Positions 27,402 to 36,391 of a DNA stretch of 64,000 nucleotides are shown piece by piece. Source of the stretch: Fredinandcohnia onubensis (GTDB lineage Bacteria; Bacillota; Bacilli; Bacillales; Bacillaceae_L); assembly GCF_002734215.1 (NCBI RefSeq), contig NZ_NSEB01000018.1, positions 24,111 through 88,110 of the forward strand, written 5' to 3'. The notes under the pieces are model-generated. The model was not told where the DNA came from, ran no database searches, and saw only the letters and a program-made list of their open reading frames with translations. A program made the translations under genes and the position numbers. Every line of letters starts with the position of its first letter. The stretch's first letter is position 1.

Positions 27402-27656
27402 ATGTCTAAAAAATTTCTTTTTTCATTTTGTACTTTTCTTTTTACTGCAATGCTTTTAGGTATGTCAACTGTCCAAGCCACAGATTTTAGCGATAACGCT
27501 GGTAGCGAAGTCACTCATTTTGCACAAAATGGTAATGACACGGCTAACGCTGATGATGACGACGACGACATGGATTGGGGCTGGATTGGATTACTTGGGT
27601 TAGCTGGTCTTTTAGGATTAAGAAGGAAATACAACGACCAAGGAAATAACAGATAA
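27402..27656 (+). CDS. WGxxGxxG-CTERM domain protein
   Basis: 84 residues. A signal peptide (1-26, cleavage near VQA-TD) is followed by a short linker ending in an acidic stretch (DDDDDDMD), then WGWIGLLGLAGLLGLRRK and a short basic tail. The tripartite end (motif, hydrophobic helix, Arg cluster) matches the WGxxGxxG-CTERM type of small secreted Bacillales proteins, thought to be a sorting signal. ATG at 27402 after AAAGGAGGG. Its processing enzyme is not in the window. Confidence 0.85.
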   Translation: MSKKFLFSFCTFLFTAMLLGMSTVQATDFSDNAGSEVTHFAQNGNDTANADDDDDDMDWGWIGLLGLAGLLGLRRKYNDQGNNR

Positions 27657-27916
27657 TCCAGTACAACTTTGACGCTTAAATTGAGCAATTATTAATATCT
27701 AATACACAAGAATAGGGTCTCAACAGGGATCCTTTTCTCTATTCTCTCTTTTGGGTTATCTGTATTGATTAGCCTTTTTTATTTTGCTCTATCCTCCTAC
27801 CTCGATATTTTCTTTCCACTATCCTGCACCGTTAGCACAAGAATGTGTATGAATCGCATTGGTATATAAAAAAGTAAAAAAGAATATAGTTTACTAGAAT
27901 GGAGGAGTGAAAGATT
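27657..27916. other. Intergenic stretch, weak terminator only
   Basis: An AGAATAG...CTATTCT hairpin at about 27709-27751 with a T-rich end may terminate the CTERM gene. No coding frame is supported. Confidence 0.4.
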
Positions 27917-28219
27917 ATGGCGAAGATGATCATTATGTATGAGGAACCAAAGGATAAGGAAAAGTTTGATAAGCATTATTTCGATGTTCATGTTCCACTA
28001 GGAAGAAAAATACCAAATATCATGAAAGATTCTGTTCATCGTGTAGTGAATTCCCAAGGGAGTGATTTAAACCTCTATCTGGTTACCATACTAGAATTCG
28101 AAAACATGGAGAAATTAATGGAGGCCTTTAACAGCCCAGAAGCAAAACAAGCGGAACAAGACGGTGCAAACTTCTTCCACTACCTACACAAACCACCCAT
28201 TATCACTATCGTAGAATAG
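27917..28219 (+). CDS. EthD family protein
   Basis: 100 residues. The start KMIIMYEEPKDKEKFDKHYFDVHVPL is diagnostic of EthD, a dimeric alpha-beta barrel family (about 100 residues) associated with small-molecule redox or ring chemistry. ATG at 27917 with GGAGG. Single gene, convergent with the FabK-like gene. Confidence 0.85.
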   Translation: MAKMIIMYEEPKDKEKFDKHYFDVHVPLGRKIPNIMKDSVHRVVNSQGSDLNLYLVTILEFENMEKLMEAFNSPEAKQAEQDGANFFHYLHKPPIITIVE

Positions 28220-28402
28220 GGTCGAAGGGACAGGTCCCGCGTCCCAGTCCATACTTAAATCGATGGGTTGGCATCCCTTATTATCTTCTTTTTAATACAA
28301 ATAAGAGCCCACAGTGGGAAATCAAATTCCATCTGTGGGCGCAACAAAGATTGTTTTTTCGTTTCTCAAATCAAGCATGGATCTACTCCTAAAAACAAAT
28401 TA

Positions 28403-29377
28403 TTAAATACAAGCTTTGTATTCATTCATAATGTTATGGATGATCGTTTGGACGGGAAGGATTTCGTTTATTTCATGCACTCTCGCTCCCGCAAATACAA
28501 GACCATTCTCGCAATCCCCTTCCATTGAGGTGATCAATGAATCCATTGTACAAAAGCGATAAGAGCAATCTTTCAGGCAATCAATACATTTTTTGATTTT
28601 TATTTTTTTATCATCAGATATTAGTTCAGTAAAATGATTCTTTATTGCACGACCTTCTAATCCCACGGTTGTTTTTACCATAACCGTATCTTCCTTCTTC
28701 GCTTGTACATATTTTTCCTTAAACGATAATGGTGCGTCACATTCGTTACTCGCAACAAATCTTGTTCCCATTTGAACACCGGAAGCCCCTATTCGAATGG
28801 CACGAGCGAGATCTTCTCCAGTCATAATCCCTCCAGCAGCAATTACAGGAATCTTAACCGCTTCCACCACTTCTGGCAAAATATCGAACAAAGGTCTTTC
28901 GGTACCCAGGTGCCCACCTGCCTCATTTCCTTCTACAACAACAGCAGAAGCACCCAGACGTTCTGATATTTTTGCAAGCCTTGCTGAAGACACAATGGAG
29001 ATCACCGGTATTCCAGCTTCTCTGCCCCAACTATACATATCTCTTGAAATGCCAGCTCCTGAAATAATGAAATCAACTTTTTCCTCAATCGCTACTTTCA
29101 TTTTTGCAGCAAAATCATTCATCGCAAAAAGAACATTCACACCTATATAGCCGCCATCCTGAATGGATTCTCTCGCCTTCCTGATGTGAAATCGCAATTC
29201 ATCAAAACTAATTCCAGTCCCTGAAATAATTCCGATACCGCCAGCATTTGCAACAGCAGAAGCAAGACCGCTTAACGAAATACCTACCCCCATTCCTCCT
29301 TGCATGATTGGAACCTTTGGTGCCATATGACCTATTTTTAATTGTGGAAATCTCAAAAGAATACCCCATTTCGTCAT
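28403..29377 (-). CDS. Nitronate monooxygenase / FabK-like flavoprotein
   Basis: 324 residues. It is an FMN TIM barrel: PIMQGGMGVGIS at the start, GAGISRDMY, VVVEGNEAGGHLGTERP with the His seen in nitronate monooxygenases, VIAAGGIMTGEDLARAI and GVQMGTRFVAS for FMN phosphate. A Cys-rich segment CIDCLKDCSYRFC near residue 260 is unusual for this family and could bind a metal or cluster. It oxidises nitronates or reduces enoyl thioesters; the choice is open. ATG at 29377 with AAGGA. Confidence 0.82.
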   Translation of the reverse strand: MTKWGILLRFPQLKIGHMAPKVPIMQGGMGVGISLSGLASAVANAGGIGIISGTGISFDELRFHIRKARESIQDGGYIGVNVLFAMNDFAAKMKVAIEEKVDFIISGAGISRDMYSWGREAGIPVISIVSSARLAKISERLGASAVVVEGNEAGGHLGTERPLFDILPEVVEAVKIPVIAAGGIMTGEDLARAIRIGASGVQMGTRFVASNECDAPLSFKEKYVQAKKEDTVMVKTTVGLEGRAIKNHFTELISDDKKIKIKKCIDCLKDCSYRFCTMDSLITSMEGDCENGLVFAGARVHEINEILPVQTIIHNIMNEYKACI

Positions 29378-29533
29378 TATTGTTATCCTTCACGCTTATT
29401 GTAACGACTGGGTTTCAAATGAATAGTTACAAATATAATACCTTATCCTAAAAGCAGATCATAATTTCGTTATTTTCATAAAATGTTCAAGGAACGTTGC
29501 TAACAAAAGACCTAGGACTAGTCGTAAGCGTCC

Positions 29534-30019
29534 CTATTTTAATTTCACCATGTTATACCAGTTCACTCCACCATGTTTGGATTCGGACAAGCCATGGTTA
29601 ACAAATCCTTGCTTTTCATAAAAAGAAACTAATTCCTGTTTACAAGTTAAAGTAATTCCTTCTCTATCATTCTCTATTACTAGTTCTTGCATTTTATCTA
29701 GTAAACTCTTTGCAATCCCTTGCTTTCGATTCTTTTTGGATACTGCTAATCCCAAAACACTCTGAAATCCTCCTCTTTTTGGGTTCTGCTTGATTTCCGT
29801 AAAAAGATCATCGGTTATATACGGTTGATTTATAACAGGTCCATTAATATAACCGAGTATCTTCCCTTCCTCTTCTGCCACAATAAAGCTATCCGCTATC
29901 AACTGAATTCTCTCTATAAAAGCTTCTTTTGTTGCTGCCTCCTCAACCGTAAAGCCTTCATTCTCAATATGTAACAACTGTTCTAAATCTGTAGTCTGAA
30001 CTTTCCTCATAGTAAACAT
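29534..30019 (-). CDS. GNAT N-acetyltransferase
   Basis: 161 residues. VLGLAVSKKNRKQGIAKSLLDKM is the acetyl-CoA binding motif A and LVSFYEKQGFVNHG motif B. The DDLFTEIKQNPKRGG loop is seen in arylalkylamine acetyltransferase-like members. The ATG at 30019 is chosen; AGAGGGG is 11 bases upstream. Longer upstream starts lack a site. Divergent from the SDR gene at 30197. Confidence 0.8.
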   Translation of the reverse strand: MFTMRKVQTTDLEQLLHIENEGFTVEEAATKEAFIERIQLIADSFIVAEEEGKILGYINGPVINQPYITDDLFTEIKQNPKRGGFQSVLGLAVSKKNRKQGIAKSLLDKMQELVIENDREGITLTCKQELVSFYEKQGFVNHGLSESKHGGVNWYNMVKLK

Positions 30020-30196
30020 CTTGTCTAATTCCCCTCTCCTCCATTGAAGATTCATACTTTTATTGTATAACATTCTTTAAATTTTTCCTTAACCACTCAA
30101 AAAACTATATCAATTATTATTTTTTCACTAAGTCATCAAGAATCGCAACCTACATATGATATGGAGTGCACATTTTTATACGTTGGGGGTTATTTA

Positions 30197-30976
30197 ATGA
30201 AAGTAGCCAATAAGGTCATTGTTGTTACGGGTGCAGGGGGTGGGATTGGACGTGAGCTAGTTCGCCAGCTATTGGAAAAAGGAGCTAATGTCGCAGCGAT
30301 CATTCACAAAAATGGGCTCGATAAAATGCAGGCATTCAAAGAAGAGTATGGCGAAAGGATATCAATTCACACCGCAAATATCGCGAACAGAGAGGATGTC
30401 CTAAAGCTTCCTGATGAAGTCATTGCCAGTCACGGTTACGTAGACGCGATTATCAATAATGCAGGCATCATTCAACCTTTTACTAGTGTAAATGATCTTG
30501 AGTATGAACAAATTCAATGGGTAATGGATGTCAATTTTTATGGAACGCTTTATATGTGTAAATCGTTTTTACCACATCTGTTAACTAGGCCGGAAGCTCA
30601 TATTGCGAATGTAGCGAGTATGGGAGGATCCTTACCGATTCCGCAACAAACAATCTACTGCGCTTCAAAAGCAGCTGTTAAGATGTTAACCGAATCCCTT
30701 CACTCCGAGCTTCGAAAAACCAATGTAGGTGTGACCCTTGTGATTCCTGGTGCGGTCGAAACAGACCTCGTAGAAAAAGCCAAAGTGGAAAAAGAAGATG
30801 CTGAAAATTCTACTTATAAGCTACTTAGCCCCATCGTCGCAGCTGCCATCATTATTAAAGGAATAGAAACTAAAAAATACCGAGTCTTAGCCGGAAACGA
30901 TTCGAAAATCATGGACATTTTATATCGGCTTAATCCGAAAAAGGCAACCGAACTCATTGCAAAAAAGATTAAATAA
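30197..30976 (+). CDS. Short-chain dehydrogenase/reductase
   Basis: 259 residues. Classical SDR: TGAGGGIG near residue 13, NNAG near 90, NVASMGG (catalytic Ser), YCASKAA (Tyr, Lys) and VIPGAVETDL. The C-terminal stretch KAKVEKEDAENS..LSPIVAAAII is like those of membrane-associated acyl or sphinganine-type reductases. Substrate unknown. ATG at 30197 has GGGGGT upstream; an earlier frame start does not. Confidence 0.85.
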   Translation: MKVANKVIVVTGAGGGIGRELVRQLLEKGANVAAIIHKNGLDKMQAFKEEYGERISIHTANIANREDVLKLPDEVIASHGYVDAIINNAGIIQPFTSVNDLEYEQIQWVMDVNFYGTLYMCKSFLPHLLTRPEAHIANVASMGGSLPIPQQTIYCASKAAVKMLTESLHSELRKTNVGVTLVIPGAVETDLVEKAKVEKEDAENSTYKLLSPIVAAAIIIKGIETKKYRVLAGNDSKIMDILYRLNPKKATELIAKKIK

Positions 30977-31048
30977 CATCCCAGCACTCAATTTTAGCTA
31001 GCATAAGCACCATCAACTTCACACCAATCTTCCCTATAGAATTTGGTA

Positions 31049-31648
31049 TTAAATATTTGTTTTTTTATGAAAGAGACTCCACTTATTTGTTTTACCTAAG
31101 AACAGAAATACATCTGTTAACCATTTTGCTACCAGTCCAACGATTATGTAAAAAATAAATAATAGGAAAAAATTCTCCTTTCCTCCAAAACGAAATAAAC
31201 CAATCCCTAGCAATAGGGGTTTAATGAAAAATGCAAAAGCAAGGCAAAGAAGGAGTAGCCAAAGGTAATAATTTTTATTTTTATTCAGGGTAAATTGGTA
31301 CATGAGGATATACGCAACTGGAACGAAAGAAGAATCTAGTGCCACGTTAGACGGAATGCCCGGTAGTAATTTATAAGGATAAATCCACCATCCCCTTGTA
31401 ATTCCAATTGCATCCGAAATTGCAAAAAAAATGTGTACCCCGTATCCATAAAAACCTAGTTGAAAGATTTTTCTTCGGTCTATAAAAAGAAGCAATACGA
31501 TAAGAGGAAGAACAAACATTGCTAAGACAACCCAAAACTGCCATGTATGGAAATTGGAAAATTCGGTCCAATAATTGAGCCATCTTTCACTTTGTTGTAT
31601 CTCTGCTTTTCTAATTTTCTCTATCAAATCCAATTGGTCTTTGTTCAC
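31049..31648 (-). CDS. CBO0543 family membrane protein
   Basis: 199 residues with five or six membrane helices; the WWIYPYKLLPGIPSNVALDSSFVPVAY core and GRW/GGKEN loop are typical of the CBO0543 family of Firmicutes, whose function is unknown. GTG start at 31648 after AGGAGG. A relative lies at 44847 in the same window. Confidence 0.75.
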   Translation of the reverse strand: MNKDQLDLIEKIRKAEIQQSERWLNYWTEFSNFHTWQFWVVLAMFVLPLIVLLLFIDRRKIFQLGFYGYGVHIFFAISDAIGITRGWWIYPYKLLPGIPSNVALDSSFVPVAYILMYQFTLNKNKNYYLWLLLLCLAFAFFIKPLLLGIGLFRFGGKENFFLLFIFYIIVGLVAKWLTDVFLFLGKTNKWSLFHKKTNI

Positions 31649-31736
31649 AAAGAGGCCTCCTGTTTTTTGATAGTATTTTGCTATTTATAGTTGTTTATTC
31701 CACCCCTGTTTTAATAACATGGTGCATTATTATATT

Positions 31737-31764
31737 CACCCGTAAATACAGTAATTTACGGGTG
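31737..31764. other. Perfect inverted repeat
   Basis: CACCCGTAAAT pairs with ATTTACGGGTG. There is no T-run directly after either side, so it is not a clear terminator. It sits just past the end of the methyltransferase remnant. Confidence 0.6.
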
Positions 31765-31791
31765 TATTTGTCGTATTTAAATCTGTGAAGT

Positions 31792-32171
31792 TCACTTTAT
31801 ACTACTAGATATAAACATGGCTGCGTCTTTATTTATAAAAATACGTTCTCCATGATAAAATGTCTTTATATCAGTTGAAGTAAATCCAACCTCGGATAAT
31901 ACTTTTTTCAGTTCTTCATGAGAAAAGCCGTTATGTACTTTCGGGTGAGAGATTTGATCGTTTTTGTCAAAATCTATAATAAAATATTGAACAATTCTTG
32001 TACGATTTTTTTCGTTTCAGGAATATGAAGAAGGACTATTGACATTAACACGATGTCTGCCTTCGATTCAGGTTTTTCTTGAGTTAAATCAGCATAGCCA
32101 CATACCATTATGAATTCTACAAATATTCCTGATAGTATTAAAGTAATCCCAATACCAAAATATAAATACAA
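31792..32171 (-). pseudogene. SAM-dependent methyltransferase remnant
   Basis: Two frames together read as a decayed class I methyltransferase: a corrupted motif I (LYFGIGITLILS), ADLTQEKPESKADIVLMS, LLHIPETKKIVQELFNIL, then after a deletion and frame change IIDFDKNDQISHPKVHNGFS and EELKKVLSEVGF to the C-terminus. The usual KPGGKL segment is missing at the junction (about 31978) and much of the N-terminal half is lost. Several lesions show real decay, not a read error. Confidence 0.75.
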
Positions 32172-32189
32172 TTCTCATTATTTTTACTA

Positions 32190-32260
32190 AACTATCCAAT
32201 CGTTTAACAACTTCAACAAAATAAGCGATAATCCTTCCTGAATTATCGCTCACGTTATTT
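32190..32260 (-). repeat. Family A terminator-like repeat, copy 5
   Basis: The hairpin AGCGATAAT / ATTATCGCT at 32224-32250 has a minus-strand T-run (TATTTTGTTGAAG). It lies 204 bp past the DUF1259 stop. Between the two is a 44-codon minus-strand frame (32384-32250) with no binding site. Confidence 0.78.
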
Positions 32261-32453
32261 CTAAAGATTCAACCGTATTCCAGATATTATCAACATTCAA
32301 AGGTATCTCTGCTAAATCATTAATCTTAAAAGCAGCTTTAATAGTTATATTGCTTATGCCTGTGATTTTGGATTTTCTCCACATTTTCAGAACTACTAAC
32401 TTGTAAAAGGCTTCGCTTTTTGACCTAAGGAGTTTGAATATCTATTCTACTGC

Positions 32454-32915
32454 TTATTTTTTGAAAAGCCCAGCTGCTCTTGCTGCTTCAAAGCTTTTTG
32501 TTGCAAAATCAAACGGATCGTCTCCAGCATTCTCCCAGTGCATGTACATTAACCGTGGTCTATCAAATAGCCAGTGGTTATGAACGGCAGTGACTATTAA
32601 CCCTCTTTTTCGTAATTCTGTCAGGAATGGGTTAATTTCTCTTTGAAGAACTACCGATTCTCCTAAGTTTAAACCGTTATTTTCAAAGGAAAGGGCAAAA
32701 GGAAGGGCTAAAGGGGATTGAGTCCGAAGTCCCAAAATGGTTGCATTTATATTACGGAGGCGTTGAACTACACAAACTGGAGTTGCTGTAACAACCACCC
32801 CCCCTATAATATCAGCAAGTTGTTGGCATGTAGATGTGCTTATACCTCTGACTTCGCCACGAGAAATATGAGTATTTCTTTTCTTTGAATTTGGGGCAGA
32901 TTCTCTTCTATTCAT
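32454..32915 (-). CDS. DUF1259 domain protein
   Basis: 153 residues. LTELRKRGLIVTAVHNHWLFDRPRLMYMHW is the characteristic conserved core of DUF1259 (LppY/LpqO-like); the His residues suggest metal binding. There is no signal peptide, unlike the mycobacterial lipoproteins; Bacillus members are cytoplasmic and of unknown role. ATG at 32915 with AAAAGGAGG. Confidence 0.85.
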   Translation of the reverse strand: MNRRESAPNSKKRNTHISRGEVRGISTSTCQQLADIIGGVVVTATPVCVVQRLRNINATILGLRTQSPLALPFALSFENNGLNLGESVVLQREINPFLTELRKRGLIVTAVHNHWLFDRPRLMYMHWENAGDDPFDFATKSFEAARAAGLFKK

Positions 32916-33084
32916 TTATATCACCTCCTTTTCCCTTATTTATTAACAGTTTATGCTGAGATGTAAAAAAAGAATAGACTATTAGTATAGGAGAAAAGCA
33001 TTTTTTTCAAAAATAAGATTAATGAATTTGTGGACTCTACCTATAAGGATTCCAAACTTTCATTTTCATTCAAGACTTATTAAA

Positions 33085-33152
33085 GAAATCTGTTTCGTAA
33101 GTTTATTCTCTTCAACATAAATAAGCGATAACTCTTCCTGAATTATCGCACT
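33085..33152 (-). repeat. Family A terminator-like repeat, copy 6
   Basis: The hairpin GCGATAA / TTATCGC (33124-33149) has the tail ATGTTGAAGAG..CTTACGAAACAG. It lies 22 bp past the stop of the 33174 gene. Confidence 0.75.
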
Positions 33153-33173
33153 CGCCACTTTGAGCCAGACCCT

Positions 33174-33592
33174 TTAATTCTTATTTACAGCCTTTCTTCT
33201 TTCTATCCGATTAACAACCGTATAAAAAATAATTAATATTACCCCCAGTAGGAAAGCGATAAAGAAACCAAACATTCCTTGAAAACCAACCCAACCAGTT
33301 GTAAATATAAGAAAGAATAAAAAATAGCAAAAACCAAGCAGGATGATTGCAATTGGAACGTTAAATGGAAACAAACGCTTCCACCCTTTGGCTAATAAAG
33401 CGGAACTAATTAATACGGCAATTGAGATGAACATTTGCATCGTTCCCCATCGGAACTCTGCTCGAGACTGCGCATCCTCACCAAAAGCAGGTATAGATTA
33501 TACATTGTGATAGATGCCGTAATAATTGCTGTAAAAACAACAAGTATGAAAATTGTCCAGTTTATTGCCTTGAGATAATCTTTGCTGCTCAT
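33174..33592 (-). pseudogene. Four-helix membrane protein, apparent frameshift
   Basis: The ATG at 33592 (after GGAGGGG) begins MSSKDYLKAINWTIFILVV with one helix, then MYNLY. From there the likely continuation AFGEDAQSRAEFRWGTMQMF with three more helices is in another frame to the stop at 33174. A single-base deletion near 33487 would explain it, giving a protein of about 138 residues. The downstream part loosely resembles YesK-like membrane proteins. The alternative is two short overlapping genes, but no binding site precedes the second. Confidence 0.6.
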
Positions 33593-33699
33593 TTAATCCC
33601 CTCCTCATTTATTTTATTAGACATTCCAGGAAAAATTATTGATGGTCTATGTATTAATGAAGGATGAATGCTCTAATCGTTGTTTGAAATACCGTGCCG

Positions 33700-33745
33700 T
33701 TCATTTAATAACTTCTACAAAAAAGCTCGTAATCCTTCAAAAGTC
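33700..33745 (-). repeat. Family A repeat, copy 7 (truncated)
   Basis: It has the tail (ACTTCTACAAAAAAGC on the plus strand) and first arm CGTAATCCTTC but lacks the second arm. It is not next to an intact minus-strand gene end. Confidence 0.55.
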
Positions 33746-33820
33746 AAAACTCCCTTCGTATAATTGAAAATCTTCATAATGAATTTGGAGATAAAATACA
33801 TAATTTCTTTTGATAAATAA

Positions 33821-33853
33821 AAAAATGGTTTCCGAGTCTGGAAACCATTTTTG
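33821..33853. terminator. Bidirectional terminator-like hairpin
   Basis: AAAAATGGTTTCC pairs perfectly with GGAAACCATTTTT. There is no intact gene immediately on either side, which fits a deleted gene. Confidence 0.75.
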
Positions 33854-34229
33854 AAGATGACTATATTGTGTTACCAATTCGTTTTTCTCTTTTACGAATG
33901 AAGAGAAACGATTACTATTCACATACCTAAAACAATGAAAGCCCTACCTCTCTTTCATCCTTACGGCTCCTTGTCCGCGCCAGTGTGAATCAGGATCGCA
34001 AAAAATCAAGTGACTATATTATCGAGTTATTTGTTGAAACTCCAAAGTTCGTAAAAGAAATTCAAATAATAAGAATGGATTAAATTGTAGAAATAACAAA
34101 AGAGGTGAATGCTCTATAGGTGGATTGGAGAAGTTGTATTTCTTTAAAAGATTTACTTTAAAAAAAGAAACATATTCCCAAAAAAACAGGATATTTTCGG
34201 GAGATATAATACATTAATTTAAAGGATCA

Positions 34230-34691
34230 TTAACAGAAACTTTTTATTTGGTTTTCAGTAATTCCTTTAATTAATTCCAGCTCACTCATCAAAAATCCAT
34301 GTGCGTTTACTAACATTTTTTTTTCGCTTGTATTAAGTTCTTTTTCTTTCTTCATACGCATTAAATCACGTACAACTTCGGCACATTCTTGTAGTTTACC
34401 CGTTTTTATTTTGTCCGTGTTCACTTTATACCTTTGTTTCCACAGCAGAAATCTATCTGATTCTCCATGCTGAAAAATGTGTATGATGTGTTTTAATGCA
34501 ATTATGTCAGTAACAGGGCGTATATTTAAATTCAATATTTTACCTGTAGGAATCATGACTTGCATATTACCGATTAACATTTTTATGACATAATACTGTT
34601 GTTTTTCCCCTGAGATTTCCTTTTCTTCTATGGCTTTAATTATACCTATTCCGTGCATTGGATAAACAATGTTATCGCCAATTTGAAACAA
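34230..34691 (-). CDS. CarD family transcriptional regulator (YdeB-like)
   Basis: 153 residues. The N-terminal RNA polymerase-interacting domain FQIGDNIVYPMHGIGIIKAIEEKEI is diagnostic of CarD/CdnL/TRCF-RID proteins, and the C-terminal helical domain (about 65-153) has the conserved W near LLWKQRY that contacts promoter DNA. The length equals that of B. subtilis YdeB as remembered. It modulates open complex stability in related proteins. TTG start at 34691 with GGAGG 8 bases upstream; longer starts overlap this site. Confidence 0.87.
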   Translation of the reverse strand: MFQIGDNIVYPMHGIGIIKAIEEKEISGEKQQYYVIKMLIGNMQVMIPTGKILNLNIRPVTDIIALKHIIHIFQHGESDRFLLWKQRYKVNTDKIKTGKLQECAEVVRDLMRMKKEKELNTSEKKMLVNAHGFLMSELELIKGITENQIKSFC

Positions 34692-34932
34692 ATAACCCAC
34701 CTCCATATATGGTAACCTTCTTAACCATAACACATGTGTTATTTTTTATCAAATTTTTAATAATATCATAATTTTATTTTACTTGTCAACTGCTTTTCCT
34801 TGAAAAATCAAAAACAATAGGAATCGTGTCGGATTACCAATAAAGGAAAGGTTTATTTCTCGTCTATATTCTGAAATCTCTCCTAACGTTAATTTTCTTA
34901 ATCTATATTAAATCTTACTGCGCAAGTAACAG

Positions 34933-34961
34933 AAAAAGCGATTGCCTTATTCAGCAATCGC
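34933..34961 (-). terminator. Intrinsic terminator of the cupin gene
   Basis: GCGATTGC pairs with GCAATCGC and is followed by TTTTT on the minus strand; 21 bp past the stop. Confidence 0.88.
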
Positions 34962-34981
34962 AACCGTTAGTATAACAACAT

Positions 34982-35338
34982 TTATTTTTTATAAGGCATA
35001 AATGATGAAGGATTTAATTCTTCATTTTCAATAACAATAGCGGTTAACCCTTTATCCGTTTTGGTTTCGTGCCATTCATCTTTCTCCCAAAACACAGCAT
35101 CTCCCGCTTGGACTTTGATATATTCTTCTTTTTCACCTCGAACATAACCCTCCCCATTTAAGATTAATAGAAGTTGAGGTACTACTGCTTGATGAAAGCC
35201 TATAATTCCGTTTTCTTCTAAGTACATGCAACCTATATGAGTTTCCTTGTCAGTTTGAATAATACGAGACATCATAAAATCCGAATTGAATTTACTGATC
35301 TGCTTACCGCTATCTTTACTAAACTTATAAAATTCCAT
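34982..35338 (-). CDS. Cupin domain protein
   Basis: 118 residues. A single cupin barrel: GIIGFHQAVVPQLLLILNGEGYV, then VQAGDAVFWEKDEWHET with His as a likely metal ligand. Small cytoplasmic enzyme or binding protein of unknown substrate. ATG at 35338 with GGAGG. It lies 64 bp downstream of the VOC gene and may be its partner. Confidence 0.8.
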   Translation of the reverse strand: MEFYKFSKDSGKQISKFNSDFMMSRIIQTDKETHIGCMYLEENGIIGFHQAVVPQLLLILNGEGYVRGEKEEYIKVQAGDAVFWEKDEWHETKTDKGLTAIVIENEELNPSSFMPYKK

Positions 35339-35402
35339 TTTGCACCTCCAAGGACCTTATGTTATATATTTCTCAGTCAAGAATGTTCAAACATTAAATC
35401 GA

Positions 35403-35762
35403 TTAATCAAATTGCAGATACTCTAAAACATTACCAAATGGGTCTTTAAAGCTAATATATTTTCCAGGAGGACATTTTGTTGGTTCATCAACAATGAAAT
35501 CAACATTATGTTCTTTTAACAGATCAACTGTATGATAAATGTCTTCCGTTTTTAACCCTAAGACCACTCCTGAAGTTGTTGTATTCTCAATGTATGTTGC
35601 CTTTTCCGATTCTTCTAATACGATAGGTAGATCTCCGTGAACGAGCGATACAATTTTTGGACCATATTTTTTATTAACTTCGAACCCTAAAACTGTGGAA
35701 TAAAAGTCAATTGCCTCCTGAATATTTGGTACATAAATTCCAATAACACAAACTTGACTCAT
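35403..35762 (-). CDS. VOC family protein
   Basis: 119 residues. MSQVCVIGIYVPNIQEAIDFYSTVLGFEV at the start and KDPFGNVLEYLQF at the end mark a glyoxalase/dioxygenase-fold protein, with the last Glu as a metal ligand. Substrate unknown. The ATG at 35762 has GGAGG 7 bases upstream. Confidence 0.85.
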   Translation of the reverse strand: MSQVCVIGIYVPNIQEAIDFYSTVLGFEVNKKYGPKIVSLVHGDLPIVLEESEKATYIENTTTSGVVLGLKTEDIYHTVDLLKEHNVDFIVDEPTKCPPGKYISFKDPFGNVLEYLQFD

Positions 35763-35904
35763 CACTTCTCCTCCATTTATTTTCGATTTGTTTATTCATA
35801 ACAGTAATTCCACTTAATACCATAAATCACCTGCTAAATCACTTATATTTCTTCTTAAAACTCTCACCTGTTAGTTCAAGAAGACCGAGTTAGCATACAA
35901 ATCT

Positions 35905-36360
35905 TTACCTATGCCCATCTTTCCGTGCTTTTATATACCCGTAATACGCACAAGTACCATTTTGGGCTAGGTCCTTCACTTCAAAACCACATTTTTTATA
36001 GAAACTGAAATTGTTAGCTGATGTATGTGCAAACCAATCACCATGGGGAAGTTTTTGAACGCAAAGTTGCACTAGCTTTTTCCCGATACCTTTTCTCCGA
36101 TATTCCGATAAAACGACTAAATCCATTATGTTCGCAGCCATTATTTGGTCGGAGATAACCCTCACCATTCCAATCATTTTGTTATTATCCCATACAGTAA
36201 ATGCCCAAGTTGAATTTTTGAATATAAGCGTAAACTTTTCTTTTTGCCAATCAGGAGTATTCCTTGCCCATCCAGCATCTTCAAATAAGGCTTTAACATA
36301 ATCAGCAGGTACCCCATCGGTTCCTTCTCTTATCACTAAGCCATTAAAATATTGGTACAT
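35905..36360 (-). CDS. GNAT N-acetyltransferase
   Basis: 151 residues. MDLVVLSEYRRKGIGKKLVQ is motif A with the R-x-x-G-I-G-K acetyl-CoA loop, and FSFYKKCGFEV motif B. The ADYVKALFEDAGWA start resembles small GNATs acting on amines or peptides. Substrate unknown. ATG at 36360 with AAAGGGGGAG. A family A repeat lies upstream and belongs to the next gene. Confidence 0.85.
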   Translation of the reverse strand: MYQYFNGLVIREGTDGVPADYVKALFEDAGWARNTPDWQKEKFTLIFKNSTWAFTVWDNNKMIGMVRVISDQIMAANIMDLVVLSEYRRKGIGKKLVQLCVQKLPHGDWFAHTSANNFSFYKKCGFEVKDLAQNGTCAYYGYIKARKDGHR

Positions 36361-36391
36361 CTTGACTCCCCCTTTATAATACTTATTGAAC

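Larger units (their letters stand above)
33593..34229. other. Intergenic stretch with gene fragment and hairpin
   Basis: Besides a partial family A copy and a strong hairpin, a plus-strand frame ending at 34083 reads SVNQDRKKSSDYIIELFVE and on to a stop. It looks protein-like but has no start or binding site, so it may be the tail of a lost gene. The rest shows nothing. Confidence 0.4.

Noticed and set aside
32250..32384. 44-codon minus-strand gene
   Set aside because: The open frame (MWRKSKITGISNITIKAAFK..) has no ribosome binding site and ends inside a family A repeat; possibly a fragment.
33737..33922. 61-codon minus-strand gene
   Set aside because: It spans a perfect bidirectional terminator hairpin (33821-33853) and a truncated repeat and has only a weak binding site.
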